Positions 42,192-51,028 of a stretch of DNA of 64,000 nucleotides are shown piece by piece. Under the pieces are notes generated by a model. That model searched no databases, had not been told where the DNA came from, and saw nothing but the letters and a program-made list of their open reading frames with translations. The DNA is from Streptomyces sp. CA-210063 (lineage in GTDB: Bacteria; Actinomycetota; Actinomycetes; Streptomycetales; Streptomycetaceae): positions 7,564,001-7,628,000 of the forward strand of contig NZ_CP102512.1 of NCBI RefSeq assembly GCF_024612015.1, written 5' to 3'. A program made the translations under genes and the position numbers. Position 1 is the stretch's first letter. Each line of letters opens with the position of its first letter.

Positions 42192-42833
42192 CTACAGCCA
42201 CCCCTGTTGTCGGGCCTCCCGCATGGCCTCCGTGCGGTTGCGGGTGCCTGTTTTGCCGATGGCGGAGGAGAGGTAGTTGCGGACGGTGGACTCGGAGAGA
42301 TGGAGGCGGGCGGCGATGTCGGCGACGGTGGCGCCGTCGGCGGAGGCGTTGAGGGCGTCGCGCTCGCGGTCGGTGAGCGGGTTGGGCCCGGCGCTCAGCG
42401 CGGCCGCGGCGAGGGCCGGATCGACGACGGTCTCGCCGGTCAGCACCCGGCGGATGGCCTGGGCCAGCTCCTCCACGGGCCCGTCCTTGACGAGGAACCC
42501 GGCGGCGCCCGCGTCCATGGCCCGGCGGAGGTACCCCGGCCGGCCGAAGGTGGTGAGGATCAGCACGCGGCAGTCGGGCACCTGGCCCCGCAGTTCGGCG
42601 GCGGCATCCAGACCGCTCATCCCGGGCAGCTCGATGTCCAGCAGCGCGACATCCGGCCGATGGATCAACGCCGCGTCCACGATCGCGTCCCCCGCCCCGA
42701 CCTGCGCCACGACCTGGATGTCCGCCTCCATACCCAGCAGCAACGCCAACGCGCCCCGCATCATCCCCTGATCCTCCGCGAGCAGCACCCTGATGGACTT
42801 GGCGGGCCGGTGATCCCGGGGCATCTCGTTCAC
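42192..42833 (-). CDS. NarL/FixJ-family response regulator
   Basis: A 213-residue two-component regulator. The receiver domain has LLAEDQGMMRGALA, phospho-acceptor Asp in VALLDIELPGMSGLD and Lys in GFLVKDGP. The LuxR-type HTH is LTDRERDALNASADGATVAD, IAARLHLSESTVRNYLSSAI and GKTGTRNRTEA. The GTG at 42833 or the ATG at 42824 is the likely start; neither has a strong ribosome site. The partner histidine kinase lies just upstream on the same strand, separated by a 32-bp tandem repeat. Confidence 0.9.
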   Translation of the reverse strand: MNEMPRDHRPAKSIRVLLAEDQGMMRGALALLLGMEADIQVVAQVGAGDAIVDAALIHRPDVALLDIELPGMSGLDAAAELRGQVPDCRVLILTTFGRPGYLRRAMDAGAAGFLVKDGPVEELAQAIRRVLTGETVVDPALAAAALSAGPNPLTDRERDALNASADGATVADIAARLHLSESTVRNYLSSAIGKTGTRNRTEAMREARQQGWL

Positions 42834-42875
42834 CGCCCAAGAGTAGGTCGGAGGGGGCGCTTCGGACCGGCGCGC

Positions 42876-42971
42876 GGCGCGGGCCGGGTGGCATGAATCA
42901 GGTGGACGGCGCGGGCCGGGTGGCATGAATCAGGTGGACGGCGCGGGCCGGGTGGCATGAATCAGGTGGAC
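42876..42971. repeat. Three exact 32-bp tandem copies at the histidine kinase 3' end
   Basis: Copies at 42876-42907, 42908-42939 and 42940-42971 are identical. The last contains the final three codons and TGA of the histidine kinase, so the gene's end has been copied twice into the gap before the response regulator. Confidence 0.92.
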
Positions 42972-44335
42972 GGCGCGGTCGCCGACCTCGGCTCCGGCCC
43001 CGGCAGGTCCACCGTCTCCTCTCCCGTCGGCCTCATGGGCAGTTCCACCCGGACCATGAAGCCGCCTTGGGGGCCCGGTCCTGCCTGGAGTGTGCCGCCG
43101 GCCGCGGTGAGGCGTTCGGTCAGGCCCTTCAGGCCGTTGGGAGTGCTGCCAGGGCGTGGGGTGGGCGGAGGAGTGGGGCCGTTGTCGGTGATGGTGAGGT
43201 GGGCGTGGTCGGGGGTGGCGGTGAGGGTGATCGCGGAGTGAGTGGCGTGGCTGTGGCGTACGACGTTGGTGATCGCCTCGCGGACGACCCAGCCCAGCAG
43301 TGCCTCGGCCTGGGGAGTCGGGGGCGGGCCGGAGCGCCGTACGGTCAGGGTCGTGCCCGTGGCGGACAGTACGGAGTGGGCGCGGTCCAGCTCCATCGTG
43401 AGGCTGCCCTCGCGATAGCCGGTCACCGCCTCGCGGATCTCGGTGAGGGCCTGGCGGCCGACCGACTCGATATCCGTGATCTGGGCGAGCGCCGCGTCCG
43501 TGTCGTCCGGGGCGAGCCGGCGGGCCGCCTCCGACTTCACCACGATCACCGACAGCGTGTGGCCGAGCAGGTCGTGCAGATCGCGGGAGAAGCGAAGGCG
43601 TTCCTTCTCCACCGCGCGGTGGGTCAACTCCTCGCGGACCGAGCGCAGTTCGCGTACCGCGTCGGCGAGGGAGAGGATCGCGGCCGTCACCGCTACGGAG
43701 ACGAGGGTGCCGTACGTCACGCTGATCGCGTCCCAGCCCTCGCGGACCGCCGACACTCCGCCCGCGAGCGCGGTCACCGCCAGCCCGCTCCGGCCGAGTC
43801 GTGGGCCCCGGGTGGCGGCGCCCACGGCCAGGCCGAGCAGCGGGAAGAAGTTCAGCCAGCTGCCGCCGTAGGCGAGGGCCAGGCCGCAGGCGACCAGGCC
43901 GAGCAGGACGAGTGCGAGCCGGGTGGAGCGGGACTCGCGCTTCTCCTTCACGAAGGCGCGGACGACCACGTAGATGTAGAGGGAGTTGAAGGCGAGGATG
44001 CCGAGGCCGCCGACCCAGGGGTTCGGGGCGCGGCCCTGGAGGAGGTTGGCGAAGGCGCCCATTCCCATCAGCAGCCACGGCACCAAGGTGAGGCCGGTGG
44101 GCGGCGGGTCCGGATCCTCCGACGACGGCGCCCGCCCACCCGCACGCAATGCCCGCCACGGCAACCACGTCGCCACCGCCCCCACCCAGCTCCGCTTCCC
44201 GCACCCGGTGTCACGGGCACGCCCGCACCCGCTGTCACCGGCACGCCCGTCCGCGGTGCCTCCGGCACACGCGTCCTCCGGGTGCCCGGCACCCACTGCC
44301 GCTCTGCCCGCACTGTCCGCTTCCGTCTGCGTCAT
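42962..44335 (-). CDS. Sensor histidine kinase (HisKA_3 type)
   Basis: A 457-residue membrane kinase. The N-terminal ~75 residues are Gly/Ala/Cys-rich and disordered. Five or six membrane helices follow (LTLVPWLLMGMGAFANLL onward), then a HisKA_3 dimerisation domain with the phospho-accepting His in RLRFSRDLHDLLGHTLSVI, and an HATPase domain with N-box WVVREAITNVVRHSHA and G-box ITDNGPTPPP...NGLKGLTERL. It phosphorylates the response regulator at 42192. The signal is unknown. The divergent region to the MaoC operon carries a KstR box and a CTGACG palindrome. ATG at 44335. Confidence 0.9.
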   Translation of the reverse strand: MTQTEADSAGRAAVGAGHPEDACAGGTADGRAGDSGCGRARDTGCGKRSWVGAVATWLPWRALRAGGRAPSSEDPDPPPTGLTLVPWLLMGMGAFANLLQGRAPNPWVGGLGILAFNSLYIYVVVRAFVKEKRESRSTRLALVLLGLVACGLALAYGGSWLNFFPLLGLAVGAATRGPRLGRSGLAVTALAGGVSAVREGWDAISVTYGTLVSVAVTAAILSLADAVRELRSVREELTHRAVEKERLRFSRDLHDLLGHTLSVIVVKSEAARRLAPDDTDAALAQITDIESVGRQALTEIREAVTGYREGSLTMELDRAHSVLSATGTTLTVRRSGPPPTPQAEALLGWVVREAITNVVRHSHATHSAITLTATPDHAHLTITDNGPTPPPTPRPGSTPNGLKGLTERLTAAGGTLQAGPGPQGGFMVRVELPMRPTGEETVDLPGPEPRSATAPST

Positions 44336-44468
44336 GCCCTCGACATTACGAACGCGGGGCCGCGCCCGGCAGAGGCGCATGTACGGAGTCCGGCAGTACA
44401 AATGTCATGGGCGGGCGGAGCGACGGCAACCTTCACCAGCCCTCTGAGACCCGCCCCGGGACACATAT

Positions 44469-44483
44469 CTGACGTACTGTCAG
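44469..44483. promoter_or_regulatory. CTGACGnnnCGTCAG palindrome, copy 4
   Basis: CTGACGTACTGTCAG has 5-bp perfect arms (one base off the consensus) in the 423-bp region before the MaoC operon, 48 bp from a KstR box. Confidence 0.58.
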
Positions 44484-44531
44484 GAGCCTTCACATGTGTA
44501 CGTGGCTCGGCTATACAGAGGTTCGCCGGAC

Positions 44532-44545
44532 TGGAACGCGTTCTA
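44532..44545. promoter_or_regulatory. KstR operator (exact match) upstream of the MaoC-ADH-SDR operon
   Basis: TGGAACGCGTTCTA matches TnnAACnnGTTnnA at all fixed bases. It is 213 bp upstream of the MaoC start. Confidence 0.72.
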
Positions 44546-44625
44546 GGTGGGCGGGTTCGGGTCCCTGTGACGACCTCGGTGCGGCCGCTGGTGCGGACGG
44601 TCGTACCGAGGTTCCTCAGCGCACC

Positions 44626-44745
44626 CCACTCGCCAACAGCCACTCGCCAACAGCCCCTCACCATCCGCCACCCACCCTCCGCCACCCGCACCGGCCACTC
44701 ACCACCCGCCACCCGCCATCCGCCACTCTCCACCCGCCCCACACC
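44626..44745 (+). repeat. C-rich low-complexity leader with short repeats
   Basis: Two exact 14-bp units (CCACTCGCCAACAG at 44626 and 44640) are followed by ~90 bp of CCGCCAC/CCATCCG-like heptamers almost free of G on this strand. It forms the presumed leader of the MaoC mRNA. No gene is seen in 44336-44758. Confidence 0.7.
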
Positions 44746-44758
44746 GCCCAGGAGCCCC

Positions 44759-45619
44759 ATGCCCATCGACGCAGCCAAGGCCCTCGCGGCCGCGCCCCGT
44801 TCCGCCGAGATCGCGTGGACCCGTAAGGACGTCCTGCTCTACCACCTCGGTATCGGCGCAGGCATCCCCGCGACCGACCCCGACGAGCTGCGCTACACGC
44901 TGGAGTCACGGCTGCACGTCCTGCCGAGCTTCGCCACCGTCGCGGGCGCGGGCTCGCCGGACGTCATCGGCGGCCTGAACGCACCCGGCGTCGACGTGGA
45001 CCTCGCCAAGGTCCTGCACGGCGGCCAGCGCATCGAGCTGCATCGGCCGATTCCGGTCGAGGGGCGGGCGACCGCGACCTCGCGCGTGGCGGCGGTGTAC
45101 GACAAGGGCAAGGCGGCCGTCCTGGTCATGCGGACCGAGGCGGCGGACGCCGAGGGCCCGTTGTGGGCGAACGAGGCGCAGATCTTCGTAAAGGGCGAGG
45201 GCGGCTGGGGTGGTGAGCGCGGGCCGTCCGCACGGCAGGAACCGCCGACGACCACGGCCGACAAGGAGGTCGAGCGGGTCGTCCGTGACGACCAGGCGCT
45301 GCTTTATCGCCTCTCCGGCGACTGGAACCCGTTGCACGCCGACCCGGAGTTCGCCGGGCGCGCCGGGTTCGACCGGCCGATCCTGCACGGGCTGTGCACG
45401 TACGGGATGACGTTGAAGGCCGTGGTGGACACGGTGCTCGGCGGGGACGTCGGCCGCGTCCGCTCGTACGGGACACGCTTCGCGGGAGTCGTCTTCCCGG
45501 GCGAGACCCTCCGCATCCGGATGTGGACGCCGGACGACCGCTCGGTGCGGGTGACGGTGACCGCCGTTGAGCGGGACGACGCACCGGTGCTGGCGGACAC
45601 CCTCGTCGAGCACGAATGA
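44759..45619 (+). CDS. MaoC-type enoyl-CoA hydratase (steroid side-chain, Rv3538-like)
   Basis: A 286-residue double-hotdog (R)-specific hydratase. The N-terminal non-catalytic hotdog begins AEIAWTRKDVLLYHLGIGAG. The C-terminal hotdog holds the hydratase-2 motif: ALLYRLSGDWNPLHADPEFA with catalytic Asp and His, then RPILHGLCTYG. Sequence and length resemble mycobacterial Rv3538, which acts in cholesterol side-chain beta-oxidation. AGGAG lies 4-5 nt before the ATG. It is the first gene of a MaoC-dehydrogenase-SDR operon behind an exact KstR operator. Confidence 0.87.
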   Translation: MPIDAAKALAAAPRSAEIAWTRKDVLLYHLGIGAGIPATDPDELRYTLESRLHVLPSFATVAGAGSPDVIGGLNAPGVDVDLAKVLHGGQRIELHRPIPVEGRATATSRVAAVYDKGKAAVLVMRTEAADAEGPLWANEAQIFVKGEGGWGGERGPSARQEPPTTTADKEVERVVRDDQALLYRLSGDWNPLHADPEFAGRAGFDRPILHGLCTYGMTLKAVVDTVLGGDVGRVRSYGTRFAGVVFPGETLRIRMWTPDDRSVRVTVTAVERDDAPVLADTLVEHE

Positions 45620-45680
45620 GCAGGGAACAGCAGCTCAGCACAACCGTAGGGGACAGGTACTCCTGAGGGGAGCCGCACCA

Positions 45681-46757
45681 ATGCGCGCAGCCGTACTGCA
45701 CGAGATCGGTCAGGACAAGCTCGATGTGCTCGACGACGTCGAGGCGGTGGGCTTCGGGCCGGGCAGGGTGAGGATCCGGGTGCGGGCCACGGGGCTGTGC
45801 CACTCGGACCTGTCCGCGATGGCCGGGGTGCTGCCGCAGCCCGGGCCGTTCGTCCCCGGGCACGAGGGGGCCGGCGAGATAGTCGAGGTCGGGGACGGCG
45901 TACGGCACGTGAAGCCCGGTGACCGGGTCGTGGTGTGCTGGCTCCCGGCCTGCGGCACCTGCCCGGCGTGCAAGCGTGGTCAGACGCAGCTCTGCCTCGC
46001 CGGATTCCTCAACGCGGGTACGCCCAACTTCAAGCGGCCCGCCGGGGATGTCTTCGGCTTCGCGGGCACCGGCACCTTCGCCGAGGAGGTCGTCGTCGAC
46101 GCCGGCTGCGCCGTGCCGATACCGGACGACGTGCCCTTCGACATCGGCGCCCTCATCGGCTGCGGTGTCACCACCGGGCTGGGCGCGGCCCTCAACACCG
46201 CTGACGTGGAGGCCGGTTCGTCGGTCGCGGTCATCGGCTGCGGCGGCGTCGGCATCTCGGCGATCCAGGGCGCCCGGCTCAAGGGCGCCGCCGAGATCGT
46301 CGCCGTCGACCCGGTGGTCTCCCGGCGCGAGGCGGCGCTCAAGTTCGGTGCCACGAAGGCGGTTTCGCCGGAGGAGCTGGCCGACGCCAAGCAGTCCGTC
46401 ACCGGCGGCGAGGGCTTCGACTACGTCTTCGAGGTCGTCGGCCGCTCGACCACCGCCCGCACCGCGTACGAGACCACCCGGCGCGGCGGCACCCTCGTCG
46501 TCGTCGGCGCGGGCGCCATGGACGACTTCCTCCAGCTCAGCATGTTCGAGCTGTTCTTCGACGAGAAGCGGATCCTGCCGTCCATGTACGGCGGCGGAGA
46601 CGTCCTGCGCTCCTACGAGCGGGCCATCGCCCTGTGGCGGGCCGGCCGTATCGACCTCGCGGGCCTGATCACCCACCGGGTGCCCCTCTCGGACATCAAC
46701 GAGGCACTGGACCAGATGCGGACCGGGGCGGCGCTCCGCACCTGCATCGAGATCTGA
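45681..46757 (+). CDS. Zinc-dependent alcohol dehydrogenase (MDR family)
   Basis: A 358-residue medium-chain dehydrogenase. Catalytic zinc ligands are in GLCHSDL and PGHEGAGE; the structural zinc site is CGTCPACKRGQTQLC; the NAD loop is VIGCGGVGISAIQGA. It oxidises an alcohol to an aldehyde or ketone, and resembles class III-like mycobacterial enzymes around steroid genes. It lies 61 bp after MaoC and 32 bp before the SDR. GAGGGGAG precedes the ATG. A natural role is oxidation of a side-chain hydroxyl, possibly a CYP125 product; this is inferred from context. Confidence 0.87.
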   Translation: MRAAVLHEIGQDKLDVLDDVEAVGFGPGRVRIRVRATGLCHSDLSAMAGVLPQPGPFVPGHEGAGEIVEVGDGVRHVKPGDRVVVCWLPACGTCPACKRGQTQLCLAGFLNAGTPNFKRPAGDVFGFAGTGTFAEEVVVDAGCAVPIPDDVPFDIGALIGCGVTTGLGAALNTADVEAGSSVAVIGCGGVGISAIQGARLKGAAEIVAVDPVVSRREAALKFGATKAVSPEELADAKQSVTGGEGFDYVFEVVGRSTTARTAYETTRRGGTLVVVGAGAMDDFLQLSMFELFFDEKRILPSMYGGGDVLRSYERAIALWRAGRIDLAGLITHRVPLSDINEALDQMRTGAALRTCIEI

Positions 46758-46789
46758 CGACCGCCCGGGGGCGAGAGGAGGGCTTGGGA

Positions 46790-47782
46790 ATGGCATCGCC
46801 GCTCGAAGGACTGTCCGCGATCGTCACCGGCGCGGGGCGCGGCCTCGGCCGGGCCGAGGCGCTGGAGCTGGCCCGGCTGGGTGCGGCCGTCGTCGTCAAC
46901 GACTACGGCCGGCCGGGGCGGGACGGTTCCGGGGAGGCGGACACCGGGCCCGCGGAAGAGGTCGCGGCGTCGATCCGCGCGGCGGGCGGCCACGCGGTGG
47001 CGCACACCGGAGACGTGTCCGACCACGAACAGGCCCGGGAACTCGTCGAGTTGGCCGTCGAGGAGTTCGGGAAGCTGGACATCCTCGTCAACAACGCGGG
47101 CATCCTGCGCGACCGTATGGTCTTCTCGATGTCGGAGGAGGAGTGGGACTCGGTCATCCGGGTCCACCTCAAGGGTCACTTCAACACGACCCGGTTCGCC
47201 TCCGCCCACTGGCGCACACGGGCGAAGTCGGGTGAGGGCGGGCCGGTCTACGGGCGCATCGTGAACACCTCCTCCGAGGCCTTCCTCGCCGGTTCGGCAG
47301 GACAGCCCAACTACGCCGCCGCGAAAGGCGGAATCGTCGGGCTGACCACCTCCACGGCCCTCGCGCTCGCCAAGTACGGCGTCACCGCGAACGTCATCTG
47401 CCCGCGCGCCCGGACCCGGATGACCGAGGACGTCTTCGCGGGACTGCCGGGCCCGGCGGAGGGCGACGACACCGCGCTCGACCCCCTCGCCCCCGAACAC
47501 GTCGCCCCGCTCGTCGGCTATCTGGCGTCCCCGGCCGCCGCACAGGTGAACGGCCAGCTCTTCGTCGTACACGGCGGCATGGTCGCGATCGTCGAACGGC
47601 CGCGCGTACAGGCGAAGTTCGACACCAAGCAGGACGCGTTCACGTACGACGAACTGGACGGGCTGCTCACGCCGTACTACGTCGACCGGCCGCAGAGCGA
47701 GACGTTCGCGGCGGCGGAGGTGCTGGCGCTCAGGCACGGGGAGGGCGCGGCGGGGGGTTCGGTGGGAGCGCCGGCTCCCTGA
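46790..47782 (+). CDS. Short-chain dehydrogenase, 17-beta-HSD4 / hydroxyacyl-CoA type
   Basis: A 330-residue classical SDR. The cofactor motif is TGAGRGLGRAEA, then VVNDYGRPGRDGSG, NNAGILRDRMVFSM, and the catalytic Ser/Tyr/Lys in NTSSEAFLAGSAGQPNYAAAK. The NDYG and NNAGILRDR segments mark the multifunctional-enzyme-2 branch (Rv3548c/Rv3502c-like) that oxidises 3-hydroxyacyl-CoAs. With the MaoC hydratase it would give two successive beta-oxidation steps, followed by the FadA5-like thiolase elsewhere in the window. The C-terminus has an extra ~60 residues beyond typical SDRs. Confidence 0.87.
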   Translation: MASPLEGLSAIVTGAGRGLGRAEALELARLGAAVVVNDYGRPGRDGSGEADTGPAEEVAASIRAAGGHAVAHTGDVSDHEQARELVELAVEEFGKLDILVNNAGILRDRMVFSMSEEEWDSVIRVHLKGHFNTTRFASAHWRTRAKSGEGGPVYGRIVNTSSEAFLAGSAGQPNYAAAKGGIVGLTTSTALALAKYGVTANVICPRARTRMTEDVFAGLPGPAEGDDTALDPLAPEHVAPLVGYLASPAAAQVNGQLFVVHGGMVAIVERPRVQAKFDTKQDAFTYDELDGLLTPYYVDRPQSETFAAAEVLALRHGEGAAGGSVGAPAP

Positions 47783-47860
47783 GGAGCGCGGGACCGCGTC
47801 ACCAAGCGGCTTTGCCGCGTGGACGCGACCAGCCCGCCACAAGCCGCACTCGCCGATCGA

Positions 47861-47952
47861 CCTGGCGTGGCAGGCGTGTCTGCGGCTCTCATCCGCCTGG
47901 CGTGGCAGGCGCGTCTGCGGCTCTCATCCGCCTGGCGTGGCAGGCGCGTCTG
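47861..47952. repeat. 2.6 tandem copies of a 35-bp unit
   Basis: Units at 47861-47895 and 47896-47930 differ at one base; a third is truncated at ~47952 and runs into dispersed repeat copy D. Downstream of the SDR gene. No gene is seen in 47783-48127. Confidence 0.85.
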
Positions 47953-47965
47953 GGACTCGCACGTC

Positions 47966-47994
47966 GCTGGTCGCGCAGTTCCCCGCGCCCCTTA
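47966..47994 (-). repeat. Dispersed ~30-bp repeat, copy D
   Basis: This is the reverse complement of the family core (CGCGCAGTTCCCCGCGCCCC), directly after the 35-bp tandem array and before a terminator. Confidence 0.7.
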
Positions 47995-48023
47995 CGGGGC
48001 CGGATCCCGTGCCTGGAAGGGAA

Positions 48024-48053
48024 CGGCCCCGCCCGTCATGACGGGCGGGGCCG
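48024..48053. terminator. Perfect 30-bp palindrome, bidirectional terminator
   Basis: The 15-bp arm CGGCCCCGCCCGTCA is followed at once by its exact complement TGACGGGCGGGGCCG. It sits between the MaoC operon and the reverse-strand small gene at 48128. Confidence 0.8.
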
Positions 48054-48127
48054 AATGCCGTCGTGGCCGGTTCCGGCGTCGAATTGACGTTTCTCCAGAG
48101 GTGGCCGGAGGGGACGCGTGCCGCCGT

Positions 48128-48292
48128 TCAGGCGGACGTCGTCGACTCCTTGTACTCGGCCGGCTTGCGGTGGCGTCCGCGAGGGGCCGTTTCGGCTTCG
48201 TGGGCCGAGATCTGGCCCCGGTGCCTACCGTGGCCTTCCGCCTCGTGGGGGTGGCGGGCGGTGGGCGGCTGGGTTGTGTGCGCGTCGCTCAT
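48128..48292 (-). CDS. Small histidine-rich protein of unknown function
   Basis: A 54-residue, highly charged protein with no cysteine and no membrane segment. Two half-repeats are visible: HEAEGHGRHRG and HEAETAPRGRHR. I recall similar short proteins annotated as hypothetical in other Streptomyces. The ATG at 48292 follows GGGGAA at 9 nt. It lies 131 bp downstream of the reverse-strand gene at 48424 and could be co-transcribed. The His/Arg/Glu composition could bind metal or nucleic acid, but this is speculative. Confidence 0.55.
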   Translation of the reverse strand: MSDAHTTQPPTARHPHEAEGHGRHRGQISAHEAETAPRGRHRKPAEYKESTTSA

Positions 48293-48423
48293 TGGAAGTG
48301 TTCCCCGTCGGATGATCTTCTTGTCGGCGGGTGATTTTAACGGGCTGTCGGGTGCGGTTCGAAGCCGCCCGAGGGCGTGTCGCCCGCGCGGCGTCCACCT
48401 TGCCCGCAGTCCGCACATCGCCT

Positions 48424-49914
48424 TCACCCGACGGTCACCTCCTCCGGTACCCGCCCCTCCAACGGCGCCTGCTGCAAGGGCACGGGCCGGGCGACGACAG
48501 GCGCGGACGGCTCCACGCCGGACGCCTCCACGCCGGACGGCTCCGCATTCGACCGTCCGGCCCGGAGCGACGCGTCCTCGGCGTCCGCCCCCGGGGCCCC
48601 TTCGCAGGCCGGACCCGTCTCCTGCGCACCCGGCCTTTCCTGGCACTCCCGCGCTTCCTCCTCCCAGGGCACCCCCACCCGGGCCACCCCGCACCGCACC
48701 ACCCCTGTCGTGTACGGCAGGTGCAGCACCCCCTCCCGGCTCCACAGCCCGGCCCCCGTCAACCAGCCCTCGGGGGCGGGCAGATGGAGGACCCGGCGTG
48801 CGGCCGGCCGCCACACGCCGACCCAGCTGCCCCGGGCGCCGTCGACACGCAACGCGACCCCGCAGCTCTCCGGGGTCAGGATCTGGCCCGGCTGGATGGC
48901 GAACGGGGTGATGCGGTGGCCGTCGGGAACCCGCAGGCACTCCGGGAAGCGCACCGGCAGCGTGCTGCCCAGCACGCCCCAGCCGAGCCGGTCGTGGCCG
49001 GGGGAGGGCGCGTCCGAGCGGATCAGGAGCAGCCCGCTGTCGGGGTCGGCGAGCAGCAGCCGGTCGTTGCTGTCGTCCGCGATCTGGAGCAGGGGCGAGA
49101 CCGCGCCGCCCTGCTCCAGATCGACCGCCACCGACTTCGTCCGGCCGTCCAGCTCCTGGTCCAGCGCGAGCAGCCGGCCCGCCCGGTCCAGCCAGACCCC
49201 GCCCGAGCACCGCCCCGGCACCTGCGCCAGCAGCTCCGGCCCGAACCTGCCGCCCGCCACCAGCCACACCGCCGTGGCACTCCGGCCCAGGGCGAGGGCG
49301 TACGCCCGCTCCCCGCACGGCGCGGGCGGCAGCAGCCGCAACTCGGCCGCCGGGTCGGCGCACTGGACCGCGCCGAGCTGGAGTTCACCGGTGCCGGGCC
49401 CGGTCGGGTAGAGCAGCGAGAACAGGTGCCGGCCGGCCGCCAGCCGGTGGATGAGGACCCGGCCGTCGGTCATGGGGAGCACTTCGGTTCCGGGCTCCTC
49501 CGGCTGGTTGCCGGGCAGGGGCACGGCGTACGGCTCGGGGCCGTCCAGGGTCCAGCGCTCGGGGAACCAGGACTCGCCGTCGAGTGCGAGGCGTGCCGCG
49601 TACGTCCCGTCGGCGGTGATCACACAGCCGGGCGGCGCCGCGGACGCGTCACGTGCCGCGAACGGGGCAGGCGCCGCGAACACGTCATGCCCTGCGAACG
49701 GGTCATGCGCCGCGAACGGGTCATGCGCCGCGAACGGGCCATGTGCCGCGGACCCGTCACGGCCGCCGCTCCCGCCGCTCCCTTCTTCTCCGCCCGTGCC
49801 TCCGTCCGTGCCTTCGCTCCCGTCCGTCCCGTCGTTCTCCCGTCCCGTCGCGTTCTCCCGTCCCGTCTGGTTCCCGTGGCCCGTCGTGGGTGAGGGGGGT
49901 GTACAGGCCGTCAT
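48424..49914 (-). CDS. Propeller-like protein of unknown function
   Basis: A 496-residue protein. The N-terminal ~90 residues are low complexity, including tandem AHDPFA units from an 18-bp DNA repeat (~49634-49752). The middle ~330 residues have regularly spaced Trp/Leu/Asp/Gly blocks (GGVWLDRAGRLLALDQELDG, DRLLLADPDSGLLLI, GVWRPAARRVLHLPAPEGWL) suggesting a beta-propeller. The C-terminus is again Glu/Ala/Pro-rich. The ribosome site GGAGGTGATC 5 nt before the ATG at 49914 is near perfect, implying strong translation. No signal peptide is seen. Confidence 0.65.
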   Translation of the reverse strand: MTACTPPSPTTGHGNQTGRENATGRENDGTDGSEGTDGGTGGEEGSGGSGGRDGSAAHGPFAAHDPFAAHDPFAGHDVFAAPAPFAARDASAAPPGCVITADGTYAARLALDGESWFPERWTLDGPEPYAVPLPGNQPEEPGTEVLPMTDGRVLIHRLAAGRHLFSLLYPTGPGTGELQLGAVQCADPAAELRLLPPAPCGERAYALALGRSATAVWLVAGGRFGPELLAQVPGRCSGGVWLDRAGRLLALDQELDGRTKSVAVDLEQGGAVSPLLQIADDSNDRLLLADPDSGLLLIRSDAPSPGHDRLGWGVLGSTLPVRFPECLRVPDGHRITPFAIQPGQILTPESCGVALRVDGARGSWVGVWRPAARRVLHLPAPEGWLTGAGLWSREGVLHLPYTTGVVRCGVARVGVPWEEEARECQERPGAQETGPACEGAPGADAEDASLRAGRSNAEPSGVEASGVEPSAPVVARPVPLQQAPLEGRVPEEVTVG

Positions 49915-50143
49915 CGTTCGATCACCTCCGGCGACGAAGCTAGTTTTCGCACGCACAGACGTGGGACAACCCGCACCCCCTTCACACATAAGGGTGCTCG
50001 TGCGGCGATTCGCCTGAGGGAACGGCGATCCATGTGCTGGCGGACGAGCCGAAGGGAACATCCCTTCGCCCGGGACGGGAGGGCGGCTGGTCGAGTGACC
50101 CGCGGCCGGTCTGGGACGGGAGCGGTGCAGGTAGCCTTTGTGC

Positions 50144-51028
50144 GTGCCCCGTCTGTCTGAAGTCATCGCCGCGCTCGACGCCCTCTGGCCGCCCGAGAGG
50201 GCCGAGGGCTGGGACGCGGTCGGCACGGTCTGCGGAGACCCCGACCAGGAGGTCACGCGGGTCCTGTTCGCGGTCGACCCGGTGCGGGAGATCGCCGAGG
50301 AAGCGGTGAAGCTGGGCGCGGACCTGCTGGTCACCCACCATCCGCTCTATCTGCGCGGTACGACGACGGTGGCGGCCTCCACCTTCAAGGGCCGGGTCGT
50401 GCACACCCTCATCAAGAACGACATCGCGCTGCACGTCGCCCACACCAACGCCGACACCGCCGATCCCGGCGTCAGCGACGCCCTCGCCGGGGCGCTGGAC
50501 CTGAGGGTCGTACGCCCTCTCGTACCGGACCCCGCCGACCCCACCGGGCGGCGCGGTCTCGGCCGGGTCTGCGAGCTGGACCACCCGCTGACCGTGCGGG
50601 AGCTGGCCGCGCGGGCCGCCGAGCGGCTGCCCGCCACGGCGCAGGGCATCCGGGTCGCCGGCGACCCCGAGGCGCTCGTCCGCACGGTCGCCGTCAGCGG
50701 CGGCTCCGGCGACAGCCTCTTCGACGACGTACGCGCGGCCGGTGTCGACGCCTTCCTCACCGCGGACCTGCGCCACCACCCGGCCGCGGAATTCATGGCG
50801 GCTGTCGCCCGCACCACGGAAGGCACAAGCACCCCCCTCGCGCTGCTCGACGCGGCGCACTGGGCCACCGAGTGGCCCTGGTGCGAGCTGGCCGCCGCCC
50901 AGCTCGACGAGATCTCCGACCGGGAGCGATGGGGCCTACGCGTCCACGTCTCCAAGACGGTCACCGACCCCTGGACCGCCCACGCGGCGTCCACCACCAC
51001 TTCTGACCCCCTGGGAGCCCCCAACTGA
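50144..51028 (+). CDS. Nif3-like dinuclear metal-centre protein
   Basis: A 294-residue NIF3/YbgI-family protein (GTP cyclohydrolase I type 2-like). Metal ligands lie in LLVTHHPLYLRG, HVAHTNADTADPGVSDALA and the C-terminal DAAHWATEWP. The family forms hexameric toroids with a two-metal site. The exact reaction is unsettled. The GTG at 50144 is preferred over a TTG two codons earlier. It overlaps the zinc-ribbon gene by 4 bp, a conserved actinobacterial pairing with the RNase H gene that follows. Confidence 0.88.
   Translation: MPRLSEVIAALDALWPPERAEGWDAVGTVCGDPDQEVTRVLFAVDPVREIAEEAVKLGADLLVTHHPLYLRGTTTVAASTFKGRVVHTLIKNDIALHVAHTNADTADPGVSDALAGALDLRVVRPLVPDPADPTGRRGLGRVCELDHPLTVRELAARAAERLPATAQGIRVAGDPEALVRTVAVSGGSGDSLFDDVRAAGVDAFLTADLRHHPAAEFMAAVARTTEGTSTPLALLDAAHWATEWPWCELAAAQLDEISDRERWGLRVHVSKTVTDPWTAHAASTTTSDPLGAPN

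Noticed and set aside
42930..44204. Second long reverse frame within the histidine kinase
   Set aside because: The frame at 42962-44335 carries H-box, N-box and G-box motifs; this one is its shadow.
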